64,000 nucleotides of DNA from Nymphaea colorata (GCF_008831285.2 NC_045146.1:1054001-1118000), one strand, 5' to 3'; counted from the stretch's first letter, positions 44,710-56,407 are shown. Notes: generated from the sequence alone by a model not told the origin. Made by a program: numbers and translations.

Positions 44710-47088
44710 ATGGCTTTTCTTGCTCCCCTTCTCTACTGCTTCTCCTTATTACATGTATTAGTGGAAGCCCAGCCCTACCAAAACATAACTTTAGGCTCTT
44801 CTTTGTCTTCCCTTGATAGCAAGACGGCCTGGATCTCCAACTCTGGTGATTTCTCCTTCGGCTTCTCGATGGTCGGCGGCAATCTGTACGTCGGTGTTCG
44901 TTATGAAAAGATCCCCAACAAGCCCCTAGTTTGGACAGCAAACAGGGACATGCCAGCCCCCACTGGTTCCACTGTGGAGCTAACCAAAAATGGTAGCCTC
45001 ATCATAAAAGATGTGAAGGGCAACTTGTTTTTTGAGATTGGAGGAAGTTCAGATGGTAGCATCATCACCCATGCTGCCATGCTCGACACAGGCAACTTGG
45101 TGCTTCAGAGCTCATCCGCGTCTGAGTTCAAGTGGCAAAGCTTCGACTCTCCCACCGACACCATCCTTCCAACTCAGAAACTTGCGCTTGACTACAAACT
45201 CTATGCTCCATTTACAGCGACGAATCTCTCCACTGGCCGGTACTATATCGTAATGCAAAGTGATGGTAACTTTGTTAGTTACACTGAGATATTAGAACCA
45301 ACTTATGCTTCAAACACGTATGGAACAAAGGGACGTTTGGTGTTCGATGAGTCTGGAAAACTCTCCATCTTCCAATGGGAAAATAATAAGACTGTTCAGC
45401 TAAATCCGGTTGACCAGATTCCCTCGCCAAGCAAGGACTTCTACATAAGAGGAACTATAGACCTCGATGGGATCTTCAGGCTCTATAGTTACCCGAGGGG
45501 AAGAAACAATTATACGTCAAACACCTGGAGCATCATCTGGGCCACTCAACAATATTCTGCATGCAACATGAAGGGCATTTGTGGGATGAACAGTTACTGC
45601 ACTAACAAGACATCTAATAGTGACTTTGACTGCCTGTGTCTACAGCCCGGTTACTCTTATGTGGACGCAGAAAACAGATTTCTCGGTTGCAAACTGAATT
45701 TCCCGATGCCGGACTGTAGGAGGTATAGAGCAGAGAACTACGTCCTACATACAATTAGTAATGTGAATTGGAATGGTGGTGCGTATTCAGAGCTAAGTGT
45801 TGATGAGAGCACCTGCATGCAATCATGCCTAGATGATTGCTCATGCCTTGTGGCCGTCTATGGGAGCTCAAAATGCTCCAAGAAGCGCATGCCTTTACGC
45901 AACAGCGAGCCAGGGATAGATGGCGTGAAGGCTCTATTTAAGGTGCCAAGGGACAACAATTCCCTTCTTCTTCCACCATATCTGCCCAACATCACACACA
46001 ATGATAGGAGCAAGCAGTCCCGATTTGGAGTTGGTGGAATTGTGCTGTTGGGCATCTCAGTAAGTCTTATTCTCATTTTCATAGTTGAAACTGTCACTCT
46101 AATCCGCATCAAGCGACGAATTCCACACAGAAGCGAAGAAGAAGAAGGTCTTCTGCAGCCTGAGATGCAGCTGACAAGATTCAGTTACAAAGAACTCGAG
46201 AAGGTTAGCAGGGGTTTCAAGGAGAAGTTGGGTAGTGGTTCTTTCGGAACCGTTTACAAAGGGATGATGTTGTCAGCATATGGTCAGAATCCCATTGCTG
46301 TGAAGCAACTGGACAAGTTCATGGAAAATGGAGACAAGGAATTCCAGACAGAAGTTTCCGTGATTGGAAGAACACACCACAAAAACCTTGTCCAACTGCT
46401 TGGCTTTTGCAATGAGGATTCTCACAGATTACTAGTGTATGAGTACATGGAACAGGGCTGTTTGTCAAGCTTCCTTTTTGGAAGCATTAGGCCAGACTGG
46501 AACCAAAGAGTCCGAATTGCGTTTGGTATAGCTAAAGGGCTCATGTACCTTCATGAAGAATGTGGCACACAGATCATACACTGTGACATTAAGCCCGAAA
46601 ACGTACTTCTTGATGGCAATTTCATTCCCAAAATATCTGATTTTGGACTGGCCAAGCTTCTCAGACATGACCAAACAAAAACTAACACAGACATAAGGGG
46701 AACAAGAGGTTATGTAGCCCCTGAATGGTTTAGGAAGATGGCTATCACAGTGAAAGTTGATGTTTACAGCTATGGGGTGATGTTGCTAGAAATCATATGT
46801 TGCAGGAAGAATGTGGAACTCAATATGAAGGATGAACCAACGGCAATACTTGTTGATTGGGCCTATGATTGCTTCATTTCCCAACAATTGGAGATGTTGG
46901 TGGAGCACGATGAAGATGCCAAGAGTGACATGAAGAAGGTGAGAAAGATGGTGATGGTAGCATTATGGTGCATTCAGGAAGACCCATCGCTTAGGCCTAC
47001 AATGAAGAAGGTGACACAAATGCTGGAAGGTGCAGTTGACATTGCAATCCCACCCAACCCTTCTTCCTTCATAAGCTCAATGGAATGA
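44710..47088 (+). CDS. G-type lectin S-receptor-like kinase, LECRK type (copy 3)
   Basis: 792 residues, intronless, start in the conserved context 'cttcaATGGCTTTTCTT'. Signal peptide 1-20; B-lectin (WTANRDMPAPTGSTVELTKN, MLDTGNLVLQSS); EGF-like (CGMNSYCTNKTSNSDFDCLC); PAN-like with the full Cys set (CMQSCLDDCSCLVAVYGSSK); membrane helix about 440-465; kinase with GSGSFGTVYKGM at about 508, NPIAVKQLDK, IIHCDIKPENVLLDGN, SDFGLAK, APEW. Non-RD. EGF and PAN match copy 1 best (CRRYRAENYVL shared), while lectin residues such as YKLYAP match copy 4. A juxtamembrane acidic run (SEEEEG) is unique here. AATAAA at 47206-47211. Intact. Confidence 0.93.
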   Translation: MAFLAPLLYCFSLLHVLVEAQPYQNITLGSSLSSLDSKTAWISNSGDFSFGFSMVGGNLYVGVRYEKIPNKPLVWTANRDMPAPTGSTVELTKNGSLIIKDVKGNLFFEIGGSSDGSIITHAAMLDTGNLVLQSSSASEFKWQSFDSPTDTILPTQKLALDYKLYAPFTATNLSTGRYYIVMQSDGNFVSYTEILEPTYASNTYGTKGRLVFDESGKLSIFQWENNKTVQLNPVDQIPSPSKDFYIRGTIDLDGIFRLYSYPRGRNNYTSNTWSIIWATQQYSACNMKGICGMNSYCTNKTSNSDFDCLCLQPGYSYVDAENRFLGCKLNFPMPDCRRYRAENYVLHTISNVNWNGGAYSELSVDESTCMQSCLDDCSCLVAVYGSSKCSKKRMPLRNSEPGIDGVKALFKVPRDNNSLLLPPYLPNITHNDRSKQSRFGVGGIVLLGISVSLILIFIVETVTLIRIKRRIPHRSEEEEGLLQPEMQLTRFSYKELEKVSRGFKEKLGSGSFGTVYKGMMLSAYGQNPIAVKQLDKFMENGDKEFQTEVSVIGRTHHKNLVQLLGFCNEDSHRLLVYEYMEQGCLSSFLFGSIRPDWNQRVRIAFGIAKGLMYLHEECGTQIIHCDIKPENVLLDGNFIPKISDFGLAKLLRHDQTKTNTDIRGTRGYVAPEWFRKMAITVKVDVYSYGVMLLEIICCRKNVELNMKDEPTAILVDWAYDCFISQQLEMLVEHDEDAKSDMKKVRKMVMVALWCIQEDPSLRPTMKKVTQMLEGAVDIAIPPNPSSFISSME

Positions 47089-47866
47089 GAAGGAAACTCT
47101 GCTTCTATGAAATGTCTACCTGGAAGAAGTTTGATCTTCTTCTGCTTGTTTTAGCTTAGGCACCAGTCGACTTCACTTTGACATAAATATTTTGTACTGT
47201 CAAACAATAAATTGCAGGCCTTCGTTCTTTTGAGTTCCTTGTTGCTCTCTTCTAGTATATTATAAAACAATAAAATGTTTTTCTTGTTGGAAGGATACAT
47301 CTTATATCTGGTTTCCCAAATTTTACGACGAAATACTGTTCTCTGCTGCTATATTTGGGGTAGGGACTTGTTGCTCTCAGCTGACCTGGTCAAAATTATT
47401 TCTGAAAACTGATAAATGCATCTCTATTGTCCTTTACGTTACTTTGATAAATTACCACCGCAATTACATAACCTGTAAAATGAGCGTGTCTTCTTTGATA
47501 AAATGCTTAACTTGCTCTGTTACATTATTCATGTCCGTTATCTGCAAGTTGCTCACGTTGTTTATTTTGAAAATATTTTTCTGTTATTTTTACTGTGAGA
47601 AATAATTTGAAGTGCACGGCAAAAAGCAATAATCAACTTTTGATAAGTACAATATATATATATATATATACTATTAAGATTTTGATGTGATAAGAGCAGT
47701 TTATTTTTTTATTATTAAAAAACATTATTTAGGTAAGAAATTGACATAATTAAAAATGTTTCTCACCAAATCACTCTTAGGATCATATTTATAAGGTTAG
47801 GTTGAAAAAAATATTGTAATAATTAATTTTAAAGTATGGTTTTTAAGTGGTTCGATCTTTACTAAC

Positions 47867-47917
<51 letters not shown>

Positions 47918-48281
47918 CGTGTGCGTGTGTGGGTGTGTGTGTGTGTTTATAAATATATATGAAAGTTAGCAAAGACAGGACCACAAAGGTAAAAAGACAA
48001 AAAACTAAGAAACCAAGGACTTTGGAGTAATCATGTGGTCCAGCCAGTCATTGACTCATTCAAGAAAACGGTCAATCGCCGCCACACTTCACTTCAGACT
48101 TTTCCACGCGGAAACACGAATATGGACCACAATACTTACATAAAAGTCTCCACCAATCGTCCATATTTCAAATATCAAACGTTGACTTATTTAGTTTGCT
48201 TGAATCATTCTTCGTATTTTCTCTTCCTTCTGCCATTCTTTATTCCCATTAAACCTGGCATCTCAAAGAGAGAGAGCTCCC
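47089..48281. other. Intergenic between kinase copies 3 and 4
   Basis: 3' UTR of copy 3, then AT-rich sequence with no gene, a TA microsatellite near 47650 and a CT/GT compound microsatellite. 48080-48110 carries 'agacttttccacgcg', also found upstream of copy 3 (44470), so part of the promoter module is retained. Confidence 0.55.
47870..47946. repeat. (CT)n(GT)n compound microsatellite
   Basis: About 30 bases of CT followed by about 46 bases of GT with a few interruptions. Likely highly length-variable between individuals. Confidence 0.92.
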
Positions 48282-50681
48282 ATGGCCATGCTTTCTTTTG
48301 CTGCTTCAATGGCTTTTCTTACCCTCCTCCTCCTCCTCTGCTTCTCGTCTCTCTTACATGTGACAGTGGAAGCACAGCCCTACCGAAACATAAGTCTAGG
48401 CTCTTCTTTATCTTCTCTTGACAACAGCGCATCCTGGATCTCCCCCTCTGGTGAGTTCTCCTTTGGCTTCTCGAGGATTGGTGACAATCTATACGTCGGT
48501 GTTCGTTATGAAAAGATCCCCGAAAAGACTCTAGTTTGGGCAGCAAACAGAGACAGGCCCGCCCCACCTGGTTCCACTGTAGAGCTAACCAACAATGGTC
48601 TGCTTGTCATAAATGATGCAAATGGCAAACCGTTTTTCAGCATTGGAGGCAGTTCAGGTGGTAGCGCCATCACGCAGGCTGCCATGCTAGACACAGGCAA
48701 CCTGGTGCTTCAGAGCTCACCTGGATCTGAGTTCAAGTGGCAGAGCTTCGACTCGCCCACCGATACCATTCTCCCCACTCAAACACTTTCTGTAGACTAC
48801 AAACTCTATGCTCCAATGTCACCAACCATTCTCTCCACCGGCCGGGACTATATCGTAATGCAAAGTGATGGCAACTTTGTTAGCTATAGTGATATATCGG
48901 AACCAACTTATGCATCAAATACTGATGGAACAAAGGGAAGGTTGGTGTTTGACGAGTCTGGAAAAATCTCCATCTTCCAGTGGGAAAAGAATACGACTGT
49001 TGAGATAACACCTGCAAGCCGGATTCCCAAGCCAAGCAAAGACTTCTACTTCAGAGGAACGATTGACAATGATGGGATCTTCAGGCTCTATAATTACCCC
49101 AAGGGAAGAAGCAATTCTTGGTCGAAGTCCTGGAACGTCATCTGGGAAACTCAAGATTCTTCATGTGAAATGCCGGGCATTTGTGGGCAGAATGGTTACT
49201 GCGTTGGAAAAAACAAAGGCTTTGATTGCTTGTGCCCGAGCGGTTTCTCTTATGCGGATGCCAATAACAAAGTTCTTGGTTGCAACCAGGATGTCCCAAT
49301 CATAGACTGCGGACAGTACAATCCAGATGACTATGGTCTGGAGACGATTGATAATGTGAATTTTGCTGGTGGGGACTATGCTGTTAAATCAAATATTGAC
49401 GAGGCTGGATGCAGAGATTGGTTCTTGGCTGATTGTTATTGCACTTTAGCTGTCTATTCGGACTCAAACTGCTACAAGAAGCGGATGCCATTGCGTAGTG
49501 GTAAGGTGGCAGGTGGTTCTAAAGCTTTCGTGAAGGTATCACTGGACAACAGTTCCCCGCTTGAAGGAGGAGGTCCCTCCAACATCACATCCAATGGCAG
49601 GAGCAATTGGTCACGATTTGGTGTCGTCAAAGTTGTTTTGTTTGTCATCTCGGTAACTATTTTTATCCTTATCATTATTGAGAGTATCATTCTAATATGC
49701 CACAGGAGAAGGAATGTACATAGACAAGAAAAACTAGTAGGTTCTATGCAGCCTGAGATTAAGTTGATGAGATTCAGTTACAAAGAACTCGAGAAGGCAA
49801 CCAGGAATTTCAAGGAGAAGTTGGGCAGCGGCTCTTTTGGCACTGTTTACAGAGGGATGATGGTTTTTACATATGGTCAGAAGCCTATTGCTGTGAAGCA
49901 ATTGGACAAGTTGATGGAAAATGGGGACAAGGAATTCAGAACAGAAGTGAGCGTGATCGGAAGAACACATCACAAAAACCTTGTCCAACTGCTGGGTTTC
50001 TGTGACGAGGGTTCTCATAGATTATTAGTGTATGAGTACATGGAACAGGGCTCTCTGTCAAGCTTCCTCCTTGGAAGCATTAGGCCAGAGTGGAACACAA
50101 GAGTCCAAATTGCATTTGGTATAGCCAGAGGGCTCATGTACCTCCATGAAGAATGTAGTACACAGATCATACACTGTGATATTAAGCCAGAAAACATACT
50201 TCTTGATGGCAATCTCATTCCCAAAATTTCCGATTTCGGACTGGCCAAGCTTCTCAGACACGATCAAACGAAGACCAACACAGACATAAGGGGAACAAGA
50301 GGTTATGTAGCCCCAGAATGGTTTAGGAAGATGGCTGTCACAGTTAAGGTTGATGTTTATAGTTATGGAGTGATGTTGCTGGAGATTATATGTTGTAGGA
50401 AGACTGTGGAGATCAATATGATGAATGAGCCGTCGGGGATACTTGTTGATTGGGCCTATGATTGCTTCGTCGGGCAACAATTGGAGACGTTGGTGGAGCA
50501 CGATGAAGATGCCAAGAATGACATGAAGAAGGTGAGAAAGATGGTGATGGTAGCACTGTGGTGCATTCAAGAAGACCCATCACTTAGGCCAACAATGAAG
50601 AAGGTGACGCAAATGCTTGAAGGCGCAGTTGATGTTGCCATCCCACCCAACCCTTCCTCTTTCGTAAGCTCAATGGGCTGA
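48282..50681 (+). CDS. G-type lectin S-receptor-like kinase, LECRK type (copy 4)
   Basis: 799 residues from the first ATG (48282) or 790 from the ATG at 48309, which sits in the 'cttcaATGGCTTTTCTT' context shared by all copies; the longer N terminus still gives a hydrophobic leader. B-lectin (WAANRDRPAPPGSTVELTNN), EGF-like (CGQNGYCVGKNKGFDCLC), PAN-like with one Cys of the pair missing (CRDWFLADCYCTLAVY), membrane helix about 445-470, kinase with GSGSFGTVYRGM, PIAVKQLDK, IIHCDIKPENILLDGN, SDFGLAK, APEW. Non-RD and intact. EGF and PAN are closest to copy 2 (YNPDDYGLETIDN). AATAAA at 50833-50838. Tandem with copy 3, about 1.2 kb apart. Confidence 0.93.
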   Translation: MAMLSFAASMAFLTLLLLLCFSSLLHVTVEAQPYRNISLGSSLSSLDNSASWISPSGEFSFGFSRIGDNLYVGVRYEKIPEKTLVWAANRDRPAPPGSTVELTNNGLLVINDANGKPFFSIGGSSGGSAITQAAMLDTGNLVLQSSPGSEFKWQSFDSPTDTILPTQTLSVDYKLYAPMSPTILSTGRDYIVMQSDGNFVSYSDISEPTYASNTDGTKGRLVFDESGKISIFQWEKNTTVEITPASRIPKPSKDFYFRGTIDNDGIFRLYNYPKGRSNSWSKSWNVIWETQDSSCEMPGICGQNGYCVGKNKGFDCLCPSGFSYADANNKVLGCNQDVPIIDCGQYNPDDYGLETIDNVNFAGGDYAVKSNIDEAGCRDWFLADCYCTLAVYSDSNCYKKRMPLRSGKVAGGSKAFVKVSLDNSSPLEGGGPSNITSNGRSNWSRFGVVKVVLFVISVTIFILIIIESIILICHRRRNVHRQEKLVGSMQPEIKLMRFSYKELEKATRNFKEKLGSGSFGTVYRGMMVFTYGQKPIAVKQLDKLMENGDKEFRTEVSVIGRTHHKNLVQLLGFCDEGSHRLLVYEYMEQGSLSSFLLGSIRPEWNTRVQIAFGIARGLMYLHEECSTQIIHCDIKPENILLDGNLIPKISDFGLAKLLRHDQTKTNTDIRGTRGYVAPEWFRKMAVTVKVDVYSYGVMLLEIICCRKTVEINMMNEPSGILVDWAYDCFVGQQLETLVEHDEDAKNDMKKVRKMVMVALWCIQEDPSLRPTMKKVTQMLEGAVDVAIPPNPSSFVSSMG

Positions 50682-51027
50682 GAAGAACTCTGTCACTATA
50701 CACCACACAAAATGTGGGAGATGTTTGAATAATGTGTTCTACTTGCTTCAGTGAAGCTTGATTAATACGTCTTCTTGTTTCAATTTAATTTCCAAACGAG
50801 TGCAATTTGACATCAATGATTTGTTGTCAAAGAATAAAGTGTAGGCTATCTTTTTTTGAGTTGTATCTAATCTGTTGCTCTCTTCCAGTTCTACTCTGGA
50901 ATAAAACGTTCGAATGAAGGCAATATTAGTTTTTCGCGAATACCTTTCATTTTCTTGTCAATTATTTTGGGACAGATGTCTCCATCTTAAAAGAGAGGCG
51001 GATGATTGATTTGGGGAAGACTTGAAA

Positions 51028-53117
51028 GAAGGCAACGAAGTTGGAGTGAAACTTCTGTGAAGAATCTCCCCGGAGAGAGGAAAGCCAGACTTCTTTATAT
51101 AAGAAAAATCGCCTTTTGGGGGCCACATTTTATTGAAATCTCAAAAGTAGGACTAACTATTCTGATTTTTCTAACCGATGACTTGGTTTTGCAAATGGCT
51201 TGCAAATAGAAGTCTTCAAGTAAACCATCCCAGTGAAAGTTTATTTTTCAACATTGCTTTGAGTGCGTTTGTATACAAGTTGAACAGTTTTTTTTTTTTT
51301 TTTTTTTTTTTTACAGCAAAAGGGCATCCCCATCATTTCTTCAATTTTATTTATATTTTAACCATTGTCATGAAAAAAAACTCATTTTATACCTCAAAAA
51401 TAAGTGAGCTGAAAAAATTTGACTTTTCGAAAAAGACCTGAAAATGGAAAGAAAACTCCAAAAAATGAAAAAAAAAACAGTTTTTCACGTGTTTTGGAAC
51501 TTTTTAGCATTTTTTAATACTGTATTTCTACTTTTGCATTTTGTTTTAGGATTTTTGAAAACTTCTTTAAAATTTGCTGAGATTTTTTTAAAATTTTATC
51601 GAGAAAAAATATAACTTTGTTCTATTATTATACTTTACCATTTAAGACCCAACCTTACCATTTAAGACCCACAAACAATGTTTATGACAATAATTTTAAC
51701 TAAAAGTATTGGATTACCATAAGCATAAGCTCTAGCTTTCCTGCTGTCAGCAAAAGTGAGCCTGCAGTAGATATCCAAAAGATTGAGCAGCTCTCTTAAT
51801 TCCGGTCAAAGCAAGGGACCTGAATGAAAACTCTCCCTTTTTCCAAGTAAGAAAGATGGAATGGAGTCCCCACTGGCTTGCTTCGTATAAGTGCTTGACT
51901 TTGACTTCCTCAACGACGTTCCTCTATTTTCAATTCTTCCCATATCATTTATAACAATTGACATTGACAGCTTCCAAATCTCTTCTGTCGACCAGATTGA
52001 CTCGGTCCATCGTCCACGCCTTGAAGCTAAGCTGCTTCGTTGTTGGACTACGTAGTGGTTGGTATGTGTGGACTAGAAATAAGTAAGGGCAGAGTCACAA
52101 AAAAAAATTTTATTAAGCTGGTTGAATTGGAGTTTCTGAATTTTAACATGGATCGAAATATTATTTTTTATATAAAACAAATAAATTTTTCTAAAATTTA
52201 GATATAGATAAAAAAAATTGAGGTGCCGGCCAGGGCCCATGCGGCCCCCTCCTGGCTCCGCAACTGAAAATACAATCAACCATATATAATCAACCATATA
52301 TACAAGACAAAGGTAAAGAGAAAACACTTATAGATATGTGAATGCAACAAGCCAATAATTTTCATGTAAAAATGATAGGAGACGAAGCACTTCCATATTA
52401 ACAGGCTGAACGCTTTTATTTTACGTTCAAGGAACTTCCACTAACAAATTAGGGTCTATGTCACATGGGTGTTGATGTCATCGGATCAGGGTCAAAATGC
52501 ATATACTCTTAATTGTATCTGCTTTTTTGAATATTCATGTACGAATGAAGAAAAGTCATATTTAAATCCCAAAATGGATTTCACAATTTCAACCCGATCC
52601 TAATCCCATTTTTACATTCATATCTGAATCTGAATTTTGAATCAAATCTTTGATTTTCAAAATATATGAATATTGGATATAGGATATTTATTTAAAATCA
52701 AATCCAATCTGACTATGAATCTGAAGCTGGTTGGATATTTATGTATTTCACAGTCTGATTAGATGTCATTTCTTAAATCTAAATCTGGCCTGATTTCTTA
52801 ATTGGATATCATTTTTTTCATATCCAATTTTTTTTTTCGAAATGGTTTGCTCAGATATCCGATTCAAACCTGTTATATTGATATTACATGAATATGAGCA
52901 ACGGTGTGAGTGTGGGTGCAGATGTGGGTGTGGCAAATTTTTTAAAAAAATAGATTTTGTCATGATGATGGTATATATATACATATATATATATATATAT
53001 ACAAAATTCAAATTATCCCTTCACAAACACAAAATTACCAAGTAACGAATGATAAATTTATTGCTCAAAGTCACATCTTAGATTCAAATATATGTAGCAT
53101 TCTATTTATTCCATGTA

Positions 53118-53148
<31 letters not shown>

Positions 53149-53305
53149 TTATATATATATTATGGAGTTTGATTTCAGATTTTACAATATCATATAAGTA
53201 GGCTTTAAGCAAGTAGTTGTCATACATCCAGTATTATAAGTTTTGTAACACATAAACATACAGCATAATGTCATATATAATAATATTGATTAATAAAACT
53301 GGTAA
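51028..53305 (+). repeat. Left arm of a large imperfect inverted repeat
   Basis: Reverse-complement match to 53881-56066: shared words include 'cgaagttggagtgaaacttc', 'aagaaaaatcgcctttt', 'gggcatccccatcatttct', 'acaattgac', 'gcaagtagttgtcatac' and 'gattaataaaactggta'. Contains a 24-base poly-T run near 51288, dispersed repeat copy b (52490-52880), and TA microsatellites (about 52975 and 53118). No genes. Divergence and indels are substantial. Confidence 0.8.
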
Positions 53306-53880
53306 CTTTTTTTCATGGATGTTATCCTTCCTCGACTCGATTGCCCAACCTCTAGCCCTCATTTCAGCTTGTTAATCAAAGAAAACATGCTGCTCCCTGG
53401 TGCAAAGGGCCTTCTGGAGCTGCAACGCATTCAATTTTTTCACCCACAATCCCAATTTAGCCTTATTTTTTAATCTAAATTTCAATCCACTCCAAATCTC
53501 ATACAAAAACCAAAAACAGGTTCCAAGATCAAGACTTAGATCCAAATTTCAGCTTTAGATCCAAAATAGATTCCCAGATCCATATCTAAATCTAAATCTC
53601 AGCCCCAGATTGCATGCAGATCCCTAGATCTAAATCTGAATCTAAATCCAAGATTCCTATCCAAAATAGATGCATAGATTGAAATACAAATTCAAGTCCC
53701 AGCTCCAAATCAGGTTACTGGGCCCGGGCCCCCACCGGTGGCCTGGCCCGGTGCCGACCCTTACTTACTCACTTGACGTTATTCGTTTCCTTTATTGGAA
53801 ATGGGTGTTGCTATATATATATATATATATATATAAAAGTAGTTGGTAAATACCTTACAGTTATAAGTTTTATAGGTGTT
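53306..53880. other. Spacer of the inverted repeat
   Basis: About 575 bp present once. It contains degenerate 'agatccaaatttcag'-type short repeats (53470-53690), a GC-rich 'gggcccgggcccccaccgg' patch near 53720, and a (TA)n run at about 53813-53835. No coding signal. Confidence 0.6.
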
Positions 53881-56066
53881 TTACCAGTTTTATTAATCAG
53901 TCTAATTATATAACATTATGCTGTATGTTTTTTTGTTGTAAAGTTATAATCCTGTATGTATGACCACTACTTGCTTGGCGCCTACTTATGTCATATTGTA
54001 AAATCTGAAATCAAACTCCCTAATACGTATATTACATGGAAGAAATAGAATGCTACAGATGTGTGACTTTGGGCAATAAAGTTATGGATCGTTACTTGAT
54101 AATCTTGTGTTTTCTAAGGGATAATTTGCATTACGTATGTAGGTATGTATGTATATATGTATATTTTTACTATCACCATTCCCACATCTAATATTTTTTA
54201 AAAAAAATTGCCACACCCACATCCATGCCCACACTCGCACTCACACGTCATACTCATGTAGCTAGGAATGTCAATATATTCGTTTTGAATCGGATATCCG
54301 ACCAAAGCATTATGAAAAAATCGAATATAGAAAAAGAAATTGACAACTGATTAAGAAATCGGATCATATTCATACTATAAAAATGGCATCCCATCGGATT
54401 CAAAAATACATGAATATCCCTCCGATCAGATCCAGACTCATATTTGAATCAGATTTATCAAAAATACATGAATATTCCTCGGATCAGATTAGGACTCATT
54501 TTTGAATCAGATTTAGTTTTTAAATATTTATCTTATATCTAATGCTCTTACATTTTGAAAATCAGCTAAATTTGGTTCAAAATTCAGATCCACTTATGAA
54601 TGTAAAAATCAGGTTATGAAAGGATTCAGATTGTGAAAATCGATTTTCGAACTCAGATATGACTTTCTTCATTCTTTTTTGAATCGAAACTTGAATCCCA
54701 GTATATGAATATCCGAAAAAAATGCATACAATACAATTAAGAGTAGATGCAATTAGAATCTGATCCAAATGACATCCCTATGCTCTAATCTGTCAGTGGA
54801 GATTTGTTGAACTTAAAATAAAAACGTTCAGCCTTTAACAAGGAAGTGCTTTGTTTCCTATCCATTTTACATGAAAATTTTTGTTATGCTGCGGTTGCAG
54901 GTTTGAGAATATTGGACAATGGCAGTGAGAAGACCTTCAAACGCAAATATTGCATTACTAAGTGCCATTACTGAATTAAGTTATTGACCTTCAGTAACGC
55001 ATATCTGCGTATTTGTAAGTGCTTTCTCTTGCTTTGCCGTGCATATGTGGAGTGGAAAGTAGTCCAACAACCAAGCAGTTTCCAAGGCATCGAGTCTGTC
55101 AGGTGGACCGAAAATTTGGAAGCTGTCAAAGTCAATTGTGATAAAATTGTGTGGCCGGAAATGAAAATATAGGAAGGTCCTTGAGAAAGCCAAAGTCACG
55201 CATTTATATTTAAATCAGAGGGTGGTACCCATCTTTCTAACTAGTTAAAGCTCCAGCCTTGGAAAAATGGAGAGTTTTCATTTAGGTCCCTTACTTGGAC
55301 CAGAATTTAGAGAGATGCTCATTGCTCAGGCTTTTGCATGCCTGATGCAGGCTCACTTTTGCTGACGGCAGGAAAGAAAGAGCCTATGCTCATGATAATC
55401 CAATATTTTTAGTTAAAATCGTTGTTATAAATATTTTGCAGGTTTTAAATGGTGAGGTGTTTTTAAGTATAATACATAAAACTTTTTTTTTTTGGAGAAA
55501 ATTTCAGAAAAATTTAAAGAAGTCATAAAAACCCCTAAAAATAGAATGCAAAAATAAAAATACAGTACTAAAAAATTACCAAGACAAGTGAAAAATGTTT
55601 TTTTTTTTTGCAGTTTTCTTTTCATTTTGGGTTCTTTTTCAGGTTTTTCAGCTGGCCTATTTTTTATACATAAAAAATGAGTCTTTTTGTGGAAATTTAA
55701 AATATAAATAAAATTGGACAAATGTGTATAAAAAATGAGTTTTTTTTGTGGAAATTTAAAATATAAATAAAATTGGAGAAATGATGGGGATGCCTTTTCA
55801 TCTGTAAAGTTAACAAAATATTGTCAAACTTACACACACACAATTGAAGGCTTCTTATTCGGAAGCTATTTGCAAAAGCAAGGCATAGATTAGAAAATCA
55901 GAATTGTTAGTCCCACTTTTATGATTTCATTAAAGTGTGCCCTCCCAAATGAAATGTTTCCCTTAAAAAGGCGATTTTTCTTACGTACATAAGAAGTCTA
56001 AGTACTTTCGTCTCTCCAAAGAGACTCTTCAGAGAAGTTTCACTCCAACTTCGTGGTCTTCTTTCA
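53881..56066 (-). repeat. Right arm of the large imperfect inverted repeat
   Basis: Opposite-strand counterpart of 51028-53305, including dispersed repeat copy c (54270-54780). The outer edge falls within a few bases of the first base of the next element's LTR (56070). Microsatellite lengths and several insertions differ between the arms. Confidence 0.8.
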
Positions 56067-56407
56067 TATTGAAGATAATGCTCAAGCAAACAATATCGCT
56101 GGCAAAATTGTTGATGTTTTTGTTGATCAAAAGATTAGGAATGAAAATCAGAGGTGTAACCAACAATATCTTCAAGATATTGATGCCAATCAAGATCCTA
56201 GAAATCCGGAAATGAATGACCCCTGTATTCCTTTAAACTATGTCACCTGAGTGCGGGGTGCGGGTGCCGGTGCGGGTGCTGGTGTGGGTGCCGGTGCGGC
56301 ACATCTCAAAAAATTTAAGTGCGGCGGTGCGGTTAGAGTATTTTATATTTTTAAAATATAATAATATAAACCACAAAATTATTAAATAACAAGATCAAAA
56401 TTACAAT

